Under the pieces are notes generated by a model. The model worked only from the letters and a program-made list of their open reading frames with translations. It did not search any database and was not told the origin of the DNA. The position numbers were made by a program, and so were the translations under genes. Shown piece by piece: positions 1 to 9,982 of a stretch of DNA of 64,000 bases. Location of the stretch: NCBI GenBank assembly GCA_025667525.1, contig CM046882.1, forward strand, positions 218,100,592-218,164,591, read 5' to 3'. Source of the stretch: Glebionis coronaria (Eukaryota > Streptophyta > Magnoliopsida > Asterales > Asteraceae). The stretch's first letter is position 1; every line of letters begins with the position of its first letter.

Positions 1-174
1 CCTTAATGGGGACGCATTCAAATACCCAACCATCTGAGTATATTGGGGAAACAGAGTATTATCAGCTTCCAAATAAGCCACCATGTTGTGTTGACTTCTG
101 AACCCCAACTCCAATAAAGCAGGTTTAAACTTTGGTACGATGAAGATTGATGCAAGAAACCTGTGATATAAAAG
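1..174 (-). CDS. Partial extra ORF downstream of pol in Copia-1
   Basis: The minus strand is open from 174 to the left edge (58 codons, no stop) beyond the non-coding tract that follows RNase H. The visible part includes residues QHNMVAYLEADN. From memory, copia elements of Asteraceae carry a long ORF at this place with a similar HNMVAYL-type motif near its start; SIRE/Maximus elements carry an env-like ORF in the same slot. A polypyrimidine-AG (TATATCACAG on the minus strand, near 160-170) lies just upstream, so the frame could be opened by splicing. The start codon is not clear and the function is unknown. Confidence 0.45.
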
Positions 175-1327
175 TTATGGAGATATGAAGGTTTGAGAGT
201 TTTTAGTTAGACAAGAATAGTAGTTACCATGTTTGAAAGAAGTTAGCCAAATTTATAGGAGAGGTGAAAACATACAATTGGTTAAAATATGAGGCAGTTA
301 TTTTCAAAAAGTAATGATTAAAATCTTGAAAATATATAACTTATCTCATACATCAATTAAAAGTTACCAACTCCTAAAATTACGGCCCATATTTTCGACA
401 AAAATAACAACTGGGTAGGACCCAATGTTTGTAAATGGTCAAAAACTAAACATCAGCGTCTAACGGCTATATTCTTGTCAGTGTTGGAAATTTGCCATGT
501 CAGTGTTCAAATTGGTCTTATTAGCGTTTGGAAAGAAAAATGCAGCGTCGAAAAATAAAAATAATTAAAAATAAAAAGGACCTTAACAAAGTAGTTTACC
601 CTAGTGAAGATAACTCATAGACTGAAAATGACTATAGGGTGGCAAGCACTGTCCAATCAGGCACACTTGCTTAAACAAGATATGCATAATTGTTCTCAAG
701 TGTCCCTTGCTAACCAAAGTTCTTAACAATGAAGTTACCTCATATAAACCCTTTGTAACTTCCCAGGTAAGCCCAATAAAAACTTTCCCAAGTCTCCCAT
801 CCGACCAAATCCAATGCTAGGCCAAAAAGTCTTGGCAACGTGCACAGTATATCAACTTTGCATGCTATAGTACTTCACGATTTAGAAAACTAACTCGTAC
901 TCACTAGTGGAAACAACCTAGAACTGTGAAAAGAGTATTCTAAGAATACCCAAAAATCCTAAAGGTTTCCTAAACCTCCCCTTAACCTAGGATATACAAA
1001 GTTGACAAATAAAAGTTTGCAATAAAAATTTATGTCAAGATAGGAATGTAAACATTCCAACCATCATCCATAAACTTGAACACATTCCTAGAAACTAAAA
1101 GATCCACAAGCAACTATGTATCCATTTGTACAATGCTCATACTGCCTGCATGATTAGATAAAAACCACAAAACTAACATATTGCTGTCAGCATCCATTTT
1201 AACACTTATCAGCGTTAAAATAACCTTTGTCAGCGTTAGAAAAATAAAGTGGAAAACCTAATTTTGTACAAAGACTAATAACAGTACACATCCTATACAA
1301 ACTATATAATGACTTCAAAAAACACAT
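175..1327 (-). other. Copia-1 3' non-coding region with short repeated motif
   Basis: There is no convincing reading frame on either strand. The tract separates RNase H from the downstream ORF. It holds several copies of the TCAGCGTY motif that marks this element: around 453, 478, 500 and 531, and at 1197, 1209 and 1230. No copy of the right-hand LTR is found here, so the 3' LTR must lie left of the window. Confidence 0.6.
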
Positions 1328-2044
1328 TTAGGTGAGATTGATCATTCCAATACTTGTTACCAAGTACTGTAACCTCCTAACATCAAAAGGTTTAGTTAAA
1401 AGATCGGCCACATTTTCTTCTGTGTCTACCCTATCTGGATGTATTAAACCTTTTTCAAAACAATCTCTTATAAAATGATGTCTAATTTCTATGTGTTTTG
1501 TTTTAGAGTGATGTATAGGATTCTTAATAATGCATAATGTACTGTTATTATCTACAAATATCTTGGTATGTATAAAATTATACCCATAATCCAACAGCTG
1601 GTTTTGTATCCATAGAACTTGTCCACAACAATCAACTGCAGCAACATATTCTGCTTCAGTTGTGGAGTTAGTCACCACTGTTTGTTTCTTGCATTGCCAA
1701 GATATCAATCTGCTCCCAAAAATTGGCATCACTAGTTGTGGATTTCCTATAAAACTTGTCACCTCCATAGTCACTGTCTGAATAGCCAATAAGCTCCAAT
1801 TGAGAATCCTTTGGATACCATGATCCCAAGGTGGGATAGCACCTAAGGTACTAAAAATCCTTTTGAAAGCATGAAGATGACACTCTCTGGGAGTCACCTG
1901 ATGGCGTACACATGCACACACAACAAACATGTTGTCAGGTGTAGAGGCTGTAAGATACATCAATGACCCAATCATTGATCTATAATGCCTGACATCCACA
2001 TATTTTTGATCTCCAGTCTTTCCCCAAGGGTGTTCCCTATCCAT
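1328..2044 (-). pseudogene. Copia-1 RNase H domain, damaged
   Basis: This is the C-terminal part of a copia polyprotein (238 codons open). It shows the copia RNase H motifs SRLISWQCKKQT, STTEAEYVAA, the DNNSTL block and a C-terminal ENVADLLTKPFD. It continues in the same frame as the RT piece upstream. The middle (about residues 65-110) does not match the family: the usual YSDSDYGG block is lost, most simply by a pair of compensating frameshifts. RNase H removes the RNA strand during reverse transcription. Confidence 0.8.
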
Positions 2045-2062
2045 GGGTGTGCTAGCCTGTTT

Positions 2063-2812
2063 TTAATGTGGAGAAAAACCCAACTTCTTCAAGATTTCTT
2101 CTACATATTTATTTTGAGAGATAAAGATACCATCTTCTTTCTGTTGGACTTGTAAACCCAGAAAGAAGTTCATCTCTCCCATTGCACTCATCTTGAACTT
2201 GTCTGTCATGAGCTTGGAATAGTCTTCACTCATCTTTGGATTAGATGAACCAAAGATAATATCATCCACATAGACTTGAACAAGCAGAAAATCCTTACCA
2301 ATCTTCTTGGTAAATAAGGTCTGGTCTATGGTGCCCATCTTAAATCCATTTTCCACCTAATAGGTGGACAATGTACCATACCATGATCGTGGGGCTTGAT
2401 GAAGTCCATACATTGCTTTCTTGGCTCTATGTACTTTATCTGGATGTTATGGATCTTCAAGACCATGAGGTTGCATTACATAAACCTCCTCTTCAATTGT
2501 GCCATATAGAAAAGCACTTTTCACATCCATTTGATAAACTTTGAAACCCATGTAAAAAGCATAGGCTAGGAAAATCCTTATTGCTACAATCCTTGCAACG
2601 GGTGCAAAAACCTCTTCATAGTCTATTCCCTCTTCTTGTGTATAGCCTTGAGCAACTAAACGTGCCTTGTTTCTGACCATAATTCCTCTCTCATCCTTTT
2701 TGTTTCTAAGAACCCAACATGTCCCAATAGGTCTAACATACCTTGTACAATCCACTAACTCCCAAACATCTTGAATAGAAAACCGGTGAAGCTCATCCTG
2801 CAATGCTTCCAC
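2063..2812 (-). pseudogene. Copia-1 reverse transcriptase, interrupted
   Basis: Two same-frame open pieces separated by in-frame stops. The upstream piece (2447-2812) carries the copia RT start: [38 protein letters not shown] and [11 protein letters not shown]. The downstream piece (2063-2356) carries the catalytic YVDDIIFGS block and FFLGLQVQQ. Catalytic aspartates are present but the chain is broken between the pieces, near 2357-2446. It shares the reading frame of the integrase and RNase H pieces, so decay here is mostly by nonsense changes. Confidence 0.85.
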
Positions 2813-4480
2813 CTAACTTGGTTCTTTAAGAGCATCAAAAATCTTCTTGGGTTCCTATTGTGACAGAAAACACGCAAACAAACATGCCTGAACAAGAGGG
2901 GTATCAACCTTCTTGTAAATATTGACAATGAAACCTCCTTGAGTCTGATGAGACCTCCTTGTTTGAACAAGAGACAAAACATCACCAATGATTAGAGAAG
3001 GAGGATGATTTTTGACAGTAGTAGCGAGTGTTCCTCCCCCAAGTAGTGTATTGTCTTCTATTTCAGTTTCCATGTTGCCAATATCATCTTCATATCCACT
3101 TCCATCCTCACTTGAATGAACCTCTTGATGAAGTATGGAAGGTTCACCTTGTTCAAAATTATTGGAAGAGAATAAATGTCCAAACGGGTTTTCAGCGTTT
3201 GAGCTATCAGCGTCTGAATTTAACTTGTCAGTGTCTGATTTGCCTTTGTCAGGGCTTGAAGATTCATGCATATTTTCATCAACTGGCCTTTCTTGTGGCC
3301 CTACTTCCTCCTTTTCAGCAACAACATATGCTTGTGCAAATCCATCAGTCCATATAGGAATGGTAAAATATTCAAGTATGGGGTCTGAATGGATTGCATG
3401 TGATCCTTCGTCCCTTTCAACCTATTTACCTACAATCTCAACAATAGGTTCTTCCACAACATCTGAATCCTTTTTCAGAATGTTTGGATTAGTAACAGTC
3501 ATATAGTTCAAGGTTCTAGATAATGGCTCTAGATCAATGAACTTGTCTGGTCCACTCTCAGGGTCACTAGGTTTACTTTCTAAAAACTTAACATGTACTT
3601 TTTCAAGAATACGTTTTTCTTTCTTATTGTAAACCCTATATCCTTTACTCTGCACTAAATAACCCATAAAGTAGCCTTCATCACCTTTTACAATAAACAT
3701 TCCTATTCCAAAATAGCTCATACGGTGTCTTATTATGGATTTTGTTGACCAATGCTCTATTCTGAACTTAACAGGCATGTCATTATGCTACGGGGTTCTA
3801 GCTATGCTAAACTCCCTAGTAATCCCTTTATTAACACAGAAGGCATCTAACAATTTGTTTCTAAACTCACCACCATTATCACTTCTAGGTATTTTAACCT
3901 CATTCCATGTCTTCTTCTTAATTTGGGTAATAAAGTTAATCAAAATAGTGGTAGTATCACTCTTTAAGGCCAAAAAGAAAGTCCAAGTAAATATAGAAAA
4001 GTCATCAGTTATAACAAAACAATAAGATTTACCATTCAAACTTTCTTTATTAGTTGGGTCAAATAAGTCCATATGTAGCAAGTGAAGTAGTTTAGAACCA
4101 GAATGCACAAGTTTAGACTTAAATGAGACTTTCTGCTATTTACCTTTAAGACATGCAATACAAGAATGATCATTGTGGAAAGATTTTGGGGGAAAACCAT
4201 CAACTAAATCATGTCTCACAAGTCTATTAATATTCTTAAAGTTTATGTGCCCTAACCTTCTGTGCCATAGATTGCTTTCATCTACTAAAGCTTTAGCATA
4301 AAGACATGATAGATTGTTGTTCATCCTAATTCCATTAAGATTAACATTATAAATGTCCTTATGCCTAGGTGTTCTATAGTCAATAAACTTATCATCAGGC
4401 ATCTTAAAGTCTTTGCTCAACACCAAGCATTCAGTATCAGTAAAAAGAACCTTATTCTTGTTATCACACACTTATGACAC
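2813..4480 (-). pseudogene. Copia-1 integrase and integrase-RT linker, interrupted
   Basis: Consecutive minus-strand pieces in one frame. 4136-4471 is the GAG-pre-integrase zinc region with HHCC ligands (LWHRRLGHINF then CIACLKGK). 3788-4108 is the integrase core: MDLFDPT where G is usual, ITDDFSIFTW and SDNGGEF give two of the DDE acids. 3422-3778 is the C-terminal part (DEGYFMGYLVQSKGYRVYN). 2855-3271 is a Ser/Asp-rich linker holding the repeated TCAGCG motif. Stops lie at the piece borders, including one near 4470 where Gln would fit the family. Integrase joins cDNA to the genome; this copy cannot be made whole. Confidence 0.82.
3192..3258. repeat. TCAGCG motif cluster in Copia-1 coding linker
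   Basis: Four copies of TCAGCGTYTGA or close variants start at 3192, 3207, 3228 and 3249 (spacing 15, 21, 21). All spacings are multiples of three and they encode the S-[DN]-A-[DE] repeats of the linker. Confidence 0.75.
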
Positions 4481-5168
4481 ACTAAACAAATTGTGGTCAA
4501 GTTCTTTTACCAGAAATACGTTTTCAAAACATAAATAATTGGTGATAAGAGTGCCTTTGTCTGAAATAGTACCATATCCTCCTCCAAAGTACACTTTCTC
4601 ACCATCTTTAATGGGCGTAAAGTTAGTCAAATAATCTTCCTTCCCCGTCAAGTACCTAGAGCATCCACTGTCCCAATATCCATGATCATTGACCTACTTT
4701 TGAATGCCCTGCACATATAGAAAACAAGTTAGTTTTTTTAGGAACCCAAGCCTGTGCAGACTTGGATTCATTCGGTTGTTCAACAAGAACAAATTTAGTC
4801 CTTATAACAACCCCTTGTTCATCCCTTTGTGACCTGAACACCCAGTTTACCCCAGTTGGTTTAGTAATGACATTTGAAATATAATGAAATCTGTTACAAG
4901 TCATAGAAATCCCATTAGAATTAGGGTTTTGGTCTTGTTTAGGTCTCCAAGTCAAACTAGATGAAGCTTTAGACCATTTTCCCTTAGGTTGTAAATACCT
5001 ATTATTACTTGGTCTAATATAAGAACCAACACCAGCTTGTTGTGGCATTTTCATACCATACCTAGAGTTGTCAGCGTTGGAATTGTTCCTGTCAGCATTA
5101 AATTTGTTCTTGTCAACGCTGAACTTGTTCTTGTTAGCGCCCAAATTAGGGTTTGCTACAGGAACCAT
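4481..5168 (-). pseudogene. Copia-1 protease region, frameshifted
   Basis: On the minus strand near 4640-4690 there is a copia-type aspartic protease signature (WDSGCSRYLTG) in the frame of the integrase. Upstream, a second open piece (4686-5168) is in another frame; it is rich in Asn, Lys and Ser with a 7-residue periodicity (NKNKF/NADKNKF type), which is the protein reading of the 21-bp repeated motif at 5071-5140. The two pieces are joined by a frameshift near 4690. The piece overlaps the end of the gag frame by about 22 bp. That overlap could be an ancestral gag-pol frameshift site or simple decay; I cannot tell which. Confidence 0.65.
5071..5142. repeat. TCAGCG motif cluster in Copia-1 gag-pol junction
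   Basis: Four variants start at 5071, 5092, 5113 and 5134, an exact 21-bp period, giving a 7-residue protein repeat on the minus strand. Further single copies lie near 5310 and 5430. Confidence 0.75.
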
Positions 5169-5931
5169 TGTATGTTAGACCATGTGTTGGTCTTTTGAAA
5201 GGGTCTTGTCCATAAGTATTTATCCCTTTAGTAAAGAAGGGAGCTGGTCTAGTAACTTGTAGACATGGTTGAACATAAGGTCTGGGTTTGACCATGGTTG
5301 ACCTATTGTCAGCGTTGACTTTTAAAGCACTAACACATTTATTGGCCAAGTGAGAAAAACTCCCACATGTATAACAAGCTTTTCTAGACACTACCTTAGG
5401 TCTAGATTGAAAGAACCCTGTCCTATTAACGCTAGCTTGGCTTTGTGGTGACCTAGGTTTTCTATACATTTCAACATATTTAACACTAGGTTTTCTATTA
5501 AGAAATGAGCCAAGGTCAACAAGTTTTCTAGTGGTAGGGTTAGTCACAGTTATGGGTGTAGGCTCAAATGGTCTCTCACTAAGCAGTCCACGCTTAATAA
5601 AGAGAAAAGGGTTGTCTGCTTTCCATTTTTCAAGGTCAGTAACCTTTTGTTGATATTCCTCAACTAGGGTGAGCAGTCTAGGTGGAGGAATAAATTCCTC
5701 TTCTTGGAGTTCTAGAATACCAGTCCAAGAGAGATCCTTTCTTTGAACACCATAAAAGTTCCCAGCAGGTGGAGGAACAACAACATATTCATTCATCCCA
5801 ACCCCAGATATATCCCTAGGTTTTCTTTGTTCACTATCACATTTTTCTAGGGTTTGGCTGGCTTTATCAAAAAATTTAATTTTAAGCTCTACATTTTGTT
5901 TATCCTTAATGGCCTCATCTAACTTAAGTTG
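5146..5931 (-). pseudogene. Copia-1 gag, C-terminal half
   Basis: Open on the minus strand from the Ath-A insertion point to a stop at 5146. It contains the intact CCHC zinc knuckle CYTCGSFSHLANKC (C-x2-C-x4-H-x4-C), the nucleic-acid binding site of gag, after a Pro-rich stretch (VVPPPAGNFYG) and a Lys/Glu-rich helical segment. The frame continues upstream across the inserted element into the gag sequence at 15206 and beyond. It is recognised by knuckle and position. Confidence 0.7.
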
Positions 5932-5936
5932 TACTT
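5932..5936. repeat. Target-site duplication of Ath-A (left)
   Basis: TACTT here is repeated at 15201-15205, directly flanking the two LTR ends of Ath-A. The match cannot be shifted by one base, so it fixes both ends exactly. Confidence 0.92.
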
Positions 5937-5938
5937 TA

Positions 5939-5958
5939 ATAAGTGTGAAAACACTTAT
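5939..5958 (+). promoter_or_regulatory. Hairpin at the LTR tip
   Basis: ATAAGTGT-GAAA-ACACTTAT is a perfect 8-bp stem closed by a GAAA loop, two bases inside the LTR end. The same hairpin is at 13243-13262, 18021-18040 and 39202-39221, unchanged in all four Athila-type LTRs. It may be an integrase or host-factor site at the DNA end; this is inference. Confidence 0.55.
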
Positions 5959-6067
5959 CCTTTTACCACTTAATTATAATAATAACCAAGCCCAAAACGT
6001 GTATTATATGTCGTAAATGTCGGAATTATGCGTGGTTTGTGTTTTTATTGTGATTTAGGATCAAAAT

Positions 6068-6277
6068 GTGAAAAGGGAGGAAAACACGGGCTTTCACGGG
6101 CTTTTATCGAAGAAAAAGACAAAAGACGAAGTCAAAAGATCAAGAGTTAGAAAAGAACGAAAGTCCAAGGCCAATTCTGAAGATTTATCAAAGAAAAATT
6201 CTAAAGACGGAAGTTTAATAAAAGCCGAAGAACTCAAGTCTAAATTAATGAATAAATTACAAGACGAGTTTAATTAA
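6068..6277 (+). CDS. Possible 69-residue basic peptide in Ath-A U3
   Basis: A Lys/Ser/Glu-rich frame (MKREENTGFHGLLSKK at its start) lying upstream of the LTR TATA box, so in the U3 part. It is also open in the other LTR (13372-13581) and, with a different C-terminus, in the Ath-B 5' LTR (18149-18340). The surrounding U3 DNA is conserved too, so conservation of the frame may be passive. No family is recognised. It would be transcribed only from an upstream promoter or within the 3' LTR. Confidence 0.25.
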   Translation: MKREENTGFHGLLSKKKTKDEVKRSRVRKERKSKANSEDLSKKNSKDGSLIKAEELKSKLMNKLQDEFN

Positions 6278-6372
6278 TCTCGAGACAAAGTCGAAAAAGT
6301 AAAAGAAATTAGAAGACGGGGGTCGAGAAAGAAAGAAGAATGAACTAACACATGCTTAGTTCTCCTAATCAC

Positions 6373-6404
6373 TATAAACAGACTCCTAATGTGTCATTAG
6401 GAGT
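6373..6404 (+). promoter_or_regulatory. Ath-A LTR promoter: altered TATA box and palindrome
   Basis: TATAAACA here corresponds to a good TATAAATA at 13677-13684 in the 3' LTR, so the 5' LTR promoter carries a T-to-C change. Directly downstream is ACTCCTAATG-TGT-CATTAGGAGT, a 10-bp stem with a 3-base loop (6382-6404), spanning the expected start of transcription. Ath-B has the equivalent at 18446-18476. Confidence 0.55.
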
Positions 6405-6902
6405 TGTTAGCTAATTTGACACATTAGTCTTTCCACCTTATTTTCATGTCATTTTAATTAATTGTCAATTTAAATACTTGTCTTGCACTTTAATTCCTTT
6501 AATTCCAAGTAAGTGTTTTTTATTATGTTGTTTAATCTTTTTTTTAATCATGTTTTTATTAATCTCTCATTCTACTTATCTTGTTTTACTTTTTATATTA
6601 TTGTCATGCTTATTTGATTACTTGTTATGTTTTTATGTCATTAATTGTGTTTGCTTATTGATTTTATAGCTTATTGTGTTTTTTTTAAATTTAATTAAGT
6701 GCTTATTAGTTAATTTTTATAAAAAGTTGATTTATAATATTTTTATTATTTAGTGTTTTTAAAAGTTTTTTAATTTTGGTTCAATAGCTTTTTCTCAAAT
6801 TTGATTTGGTAAAAGTTTTAGTTAAGTGCTTATTTGTATTTAGCTTAATTTTAGTCTCTAGCTTATTTGATTTTAGTTCTATCCGGGTTTCGGTAAAACC
6901 CT

Positions 6903-7499
6903 ATTATTCCGGATAAGGGTTAAAACCTTTTTCCGGATAGGTTCCATTTGTGTTATTCTGGATAAGACTCCTATTGTATAATCGGGATAAAGTGACAGGT
7001 TATTCCGGATAGTAACAAGCAGGGGATTCCAGATAAGCTCACCAATATCCGATTCCGGATAAGGGTGATTTATTATTCCGGATAAGGGGAATTTCGAATT
7101 ATTCAATGATAAGACGCAGGGAAGATTATTCTGGATAGCCACAAGTGGATATTCCAGATAAGAGTCTCGACAATTATTCCGGATAGTGGAGTGTAGTTAT
7201 TCCGGATAAGCATCCTTTGGATATTCCGGATATAAGACAAGGAATTATTCCGGATAAGGGAGCAATCTATTATTCCGGATAAATCTTCGAAGGGTTATTC
7301 CGGATAAGCATTTTGAGGTTATTCCGGATAAGCTATCATTTGGACATTCCGGATAAGGTTATTTTATGATTATTCCGGATAAGCTTCACTAGATTATTCT
7401 AGATAAGCAGTGTATTCCGGATAAGAAATTGGAGTAGATTCAGGATAAGGGTGACAACCTTATTCCGAATAAGCAGTACTTTGTTGGGTATTACGAATA
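6903..7499 (+). repeat. Array of about 25 TTATTCCGGATAAG motifs in Ath-A 5' LTR
   Basis: About 25 copies of a 12-14 base quasi-palindrome, consensus TTATTCCGGATAAG, start every 22-27 bp (about 24 on average) from 6903 to about 7488. The 10-12 base spacers differ from one another. Each copy has a central CCGG flanked by TTAT and ATAA. The array lies downstream of the TATA box, so in the transcribed R/U5 part. It is repeated at 14221-14820 in the 3' LTR. Confidence 0.88.
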
Positions 7500-7789
7500 G
7501 TGACAGTATTTCGGGCTCCGACTCAGGTTTTTTTTACCCTCTGTTTCATTTTCAAGCATTTACTTTTCCCGCTTGTTTTCTCTTAGTTTAATTTTAAAGT
7601 TCACATTTTTATTACATTGTCAATTTAATTTTTCGTCACGCTTTAATTTTAAGTCATTTGATTAAATTACTTTTTAATGTTTGAATATTGCACCATTTAA
7701 GTTTTAATCATTATCAAAAGTTCGTTTAATTAAAATCAAACTTTAAAGTTTTAATATTAATTACCATTTAATTAAAATCGAGCAATTAA

Positions 7790-7804
7790 TGGCGCCGCTG
7801 CCGG
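7790..7804 (+). promoter_or_regulatory. Ath-A primer binding site (tRNA-Asp type)
   Basis: TGGCGCCGCTGCCGG lies one base after the 5' LTR. It matches 14 of 15 bases of the complement of the 3' end of plant tRNA-Asp (TGGCGCCGTTGCCGG), the primer known for Athila-type elements. The identical site in Ath-B is at 19669-19683. Confidence 0.88.
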
Positions 7805-8015
7805 CTCTTTTCGTGAAGATTAACGGTTTTCTGTGAGAGACGCGTTGAATGTTGGGATCCGTTCACTCGTGAACGTCAATTTTCTTGTTTAAAAATTCTT
7901 AAAAATACATAAAAATTAAAAAATTTCAAAAATCCAAAAAGATTTTTTTTTATTTTTATAGTGTATATATATTGTCTATTGTTTTGGTCTCTTTTTCTTT
8001 TGCTTTCGCAGGTGT
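7805..8015 (+). other. Ath-A leader with possible intron
   Basis: Non-coding. A candidate intron runs from GTGAGA at 7833 to a pyrimidine-rich tract ending GCAG at 8011, five bases before the gag ATG. Ath-B has the same arrangement at 19712-19910. Confidence 0.35.
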
Positions 8016-9982
8016 ATGCGTACTAGATCTTCAACTTATCCAGAGCCCGAGACTCATGAAGATTTAGCTATGGCAGGTGTGAACAACAACAATAACCCAC
8101 CGCACCTCAACAATAACAACAACAATGTTCCCCCACCCGATCTTCGGACAATGGAGGAGCTTTGACAACCCACCATGAATGGACGAGGAGGACCGATTGC
8201 GCCGATGCAAATCACGACTCCGGAGTTTTCGTTAAAGCATCACATGATCCAGCAAGTGCAGAACACTTGTCCATTTCGAGGATTACCGGATGATGATGCC
8301 AACAAACACCTCGACAAGTTCATTATCGTTACTCAAAGCATGAAGTTGCCCGGGGTTACTATGGATTTTATTCGCCTTCACCTATTTCCACACACCGTAT
8401 CCGACCATGCCGAAAAATGGTTTGATCGTCTCCCAAAGAATTCAATTCATACTTGGGATGACATGACTCAACGCTTTTTGTCGCGCTACTTTCCACCATC
8501 CATGGTCACGAGCCTTCGGAATCAAATTAGTGGGTTTACTCAAGAACCCGATGAATCACTTTTTGATGCTTGGGAACACTATAATGTTTTGATCGATCGA
8601 TGTCCAAACCACAACATGCTCCCCGTCACCTTAATTGATACTTTCTACAATGGCTTAACTTTTCGAGATCATGATACGATTAATGCAGCCGCCGGTGGCA
8701 CATTTATGAAAAAAAGACCCGAGGAGTGTAGAGAGCTTATAGAGAACATGACTACACACCACAAAAATTGGGATTCATCCACATCTTCAAGATCAAACTC
8801 GAGAGTCAATGTTTCTTCTACTTCTTCAAACCCGGATATCACCGAACTGACCCGCGCAATGGTCAAAATGAGCAAGAATATGCATCTTTTGGCTACAAAT
8901 CATCAATAACAAGTTAAATCAGTAGCAATTTCTTGTGAGACTTGTGGCGGTCCTCATTTATAACACTGATTGTCCTTCTACTAAAGACAATCCGGAAAAC
9001 GTGTATGCGGCTTATGGTAACTACTCAACGGAAAACCATCAAGCTCGACCTCAAGGTGATCGTAACTTGCTAAGTTACCGTTCTGACAACTATCTTTCAC
9101 CCGGTTTTCCTCCTCAAAACCACAACCCCAACAACTACAATCGAAGCAAACAAATCCCACCTCGAGCTTCTAATCCTTATCACCCACCCGCTCAACAAGC
9201 CCCACCCATTCATCAAGATGTTGAAACCTTAATGAGAACCCAAGGAGAGCAAATCAAGAATCTACACAGCCAAATTATCAATTTGAAAGGGGATATCACT
9301 AAGCAAGGTAATGACATTAGATCCGAGCTTCGACATGATATAAAAACCTCCTTTAGCACTCAAACTAATGATTTGAAGAATATGCTGGCTAGTTTCTTAA
9401 CAACCACTCAACCGTCTACTTCGGGCTCTCTACCTTCGAATACCGTCACTAATCCGAGAGCGAATGTGAGTGCTATTACTACACGTAGTGGAGCAACCTT
9501 AGTAGGACCATCTATCCCTTCCCTAGTTACTCCATCTAAACCTCCTCCACCACCATGTATCCCTCCTACTCCCACGCCTAGTATTAGTTCTCCATTACCG
9601 TCTCCACCTCTTACTGAAGTACCCAAGAAGAAGAACCCTTCACCAACCCCACCTTCCACCTATAAACCAAATATTCCTTATCCTTCTTGCTTAGACAAGG
9701 CTAAATTACAAATCAAGGATGACATTCAAGTGTCGAACTATTTGAATATGATCTCTCAAATGATTTTCAACATTAGCCTTGTTGAAGCACTTGTCCACAT
9801 GCCGAAATTCGTCAAAGCAATCAAGGAATTGCTTAACAAGAAGGAAAAGCTGGTTGAGCTTGTCAACACACGCTTAAATGAAAACTGTTTTGTAGTTATT
9901 CTTAAAGAACTTCTGGAAAAACTTGGAGATCCCGGTCGTTTTGTGTTGCCTTGCATTTTTAACAAAACCCTAAGAATTTACT
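8016..9982 (+). pseudogene. Ath-A gag, broken
   Basis: Start ATG at 8016 matches that of Ath-B (MRTRS...). An Asn-rich N-terminus is followed by a Retrotrans_gag-type capsid region (8175-8760; EKWFDRL, TQRFLSRYFPPS, RPEECRELIENMT), a CETCGGPH knuckle remnant, and a Pro/Ser-rich C-terminal part. Damage compared with Ath-B: TGA at 8163, TAA at 8907, a one-base frameshift near 8960 inside the zinc knuckle, and another just before the protease near 9970. Gag would form the particle and bind RNA. This copy cannot be translated through. Confidence 0.85.

Larger units (their letters stand above)
5937..7788 (+). repeat. Ath-A 5' LTR
   Basis: 1852 bp, beginning TAATAAGTGTG and ending GAGCAATTA just before the primer site. 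Its partner at 13241-15200 is 1960 bp; the length difference lies mainly in the last 200 bp. The first 450 bp are nearly the same as in the Ath-B LTR, while the part after the TATA box is much more diverged. It contains a terminal hairpin (5939-5958), a 69-codon frame, a TATA box with adjoining palindrome and a motif array. Confidence 0.92.

Noticed and set aside
6903..7499. CRISPR-like look of regular short repeats with unlike spacers
   Set aside because: Units are only 12-14 bases and degenerate, spacers 10-12 bases, and the array is inside a plant LTR with a second copy in the partner LTR.
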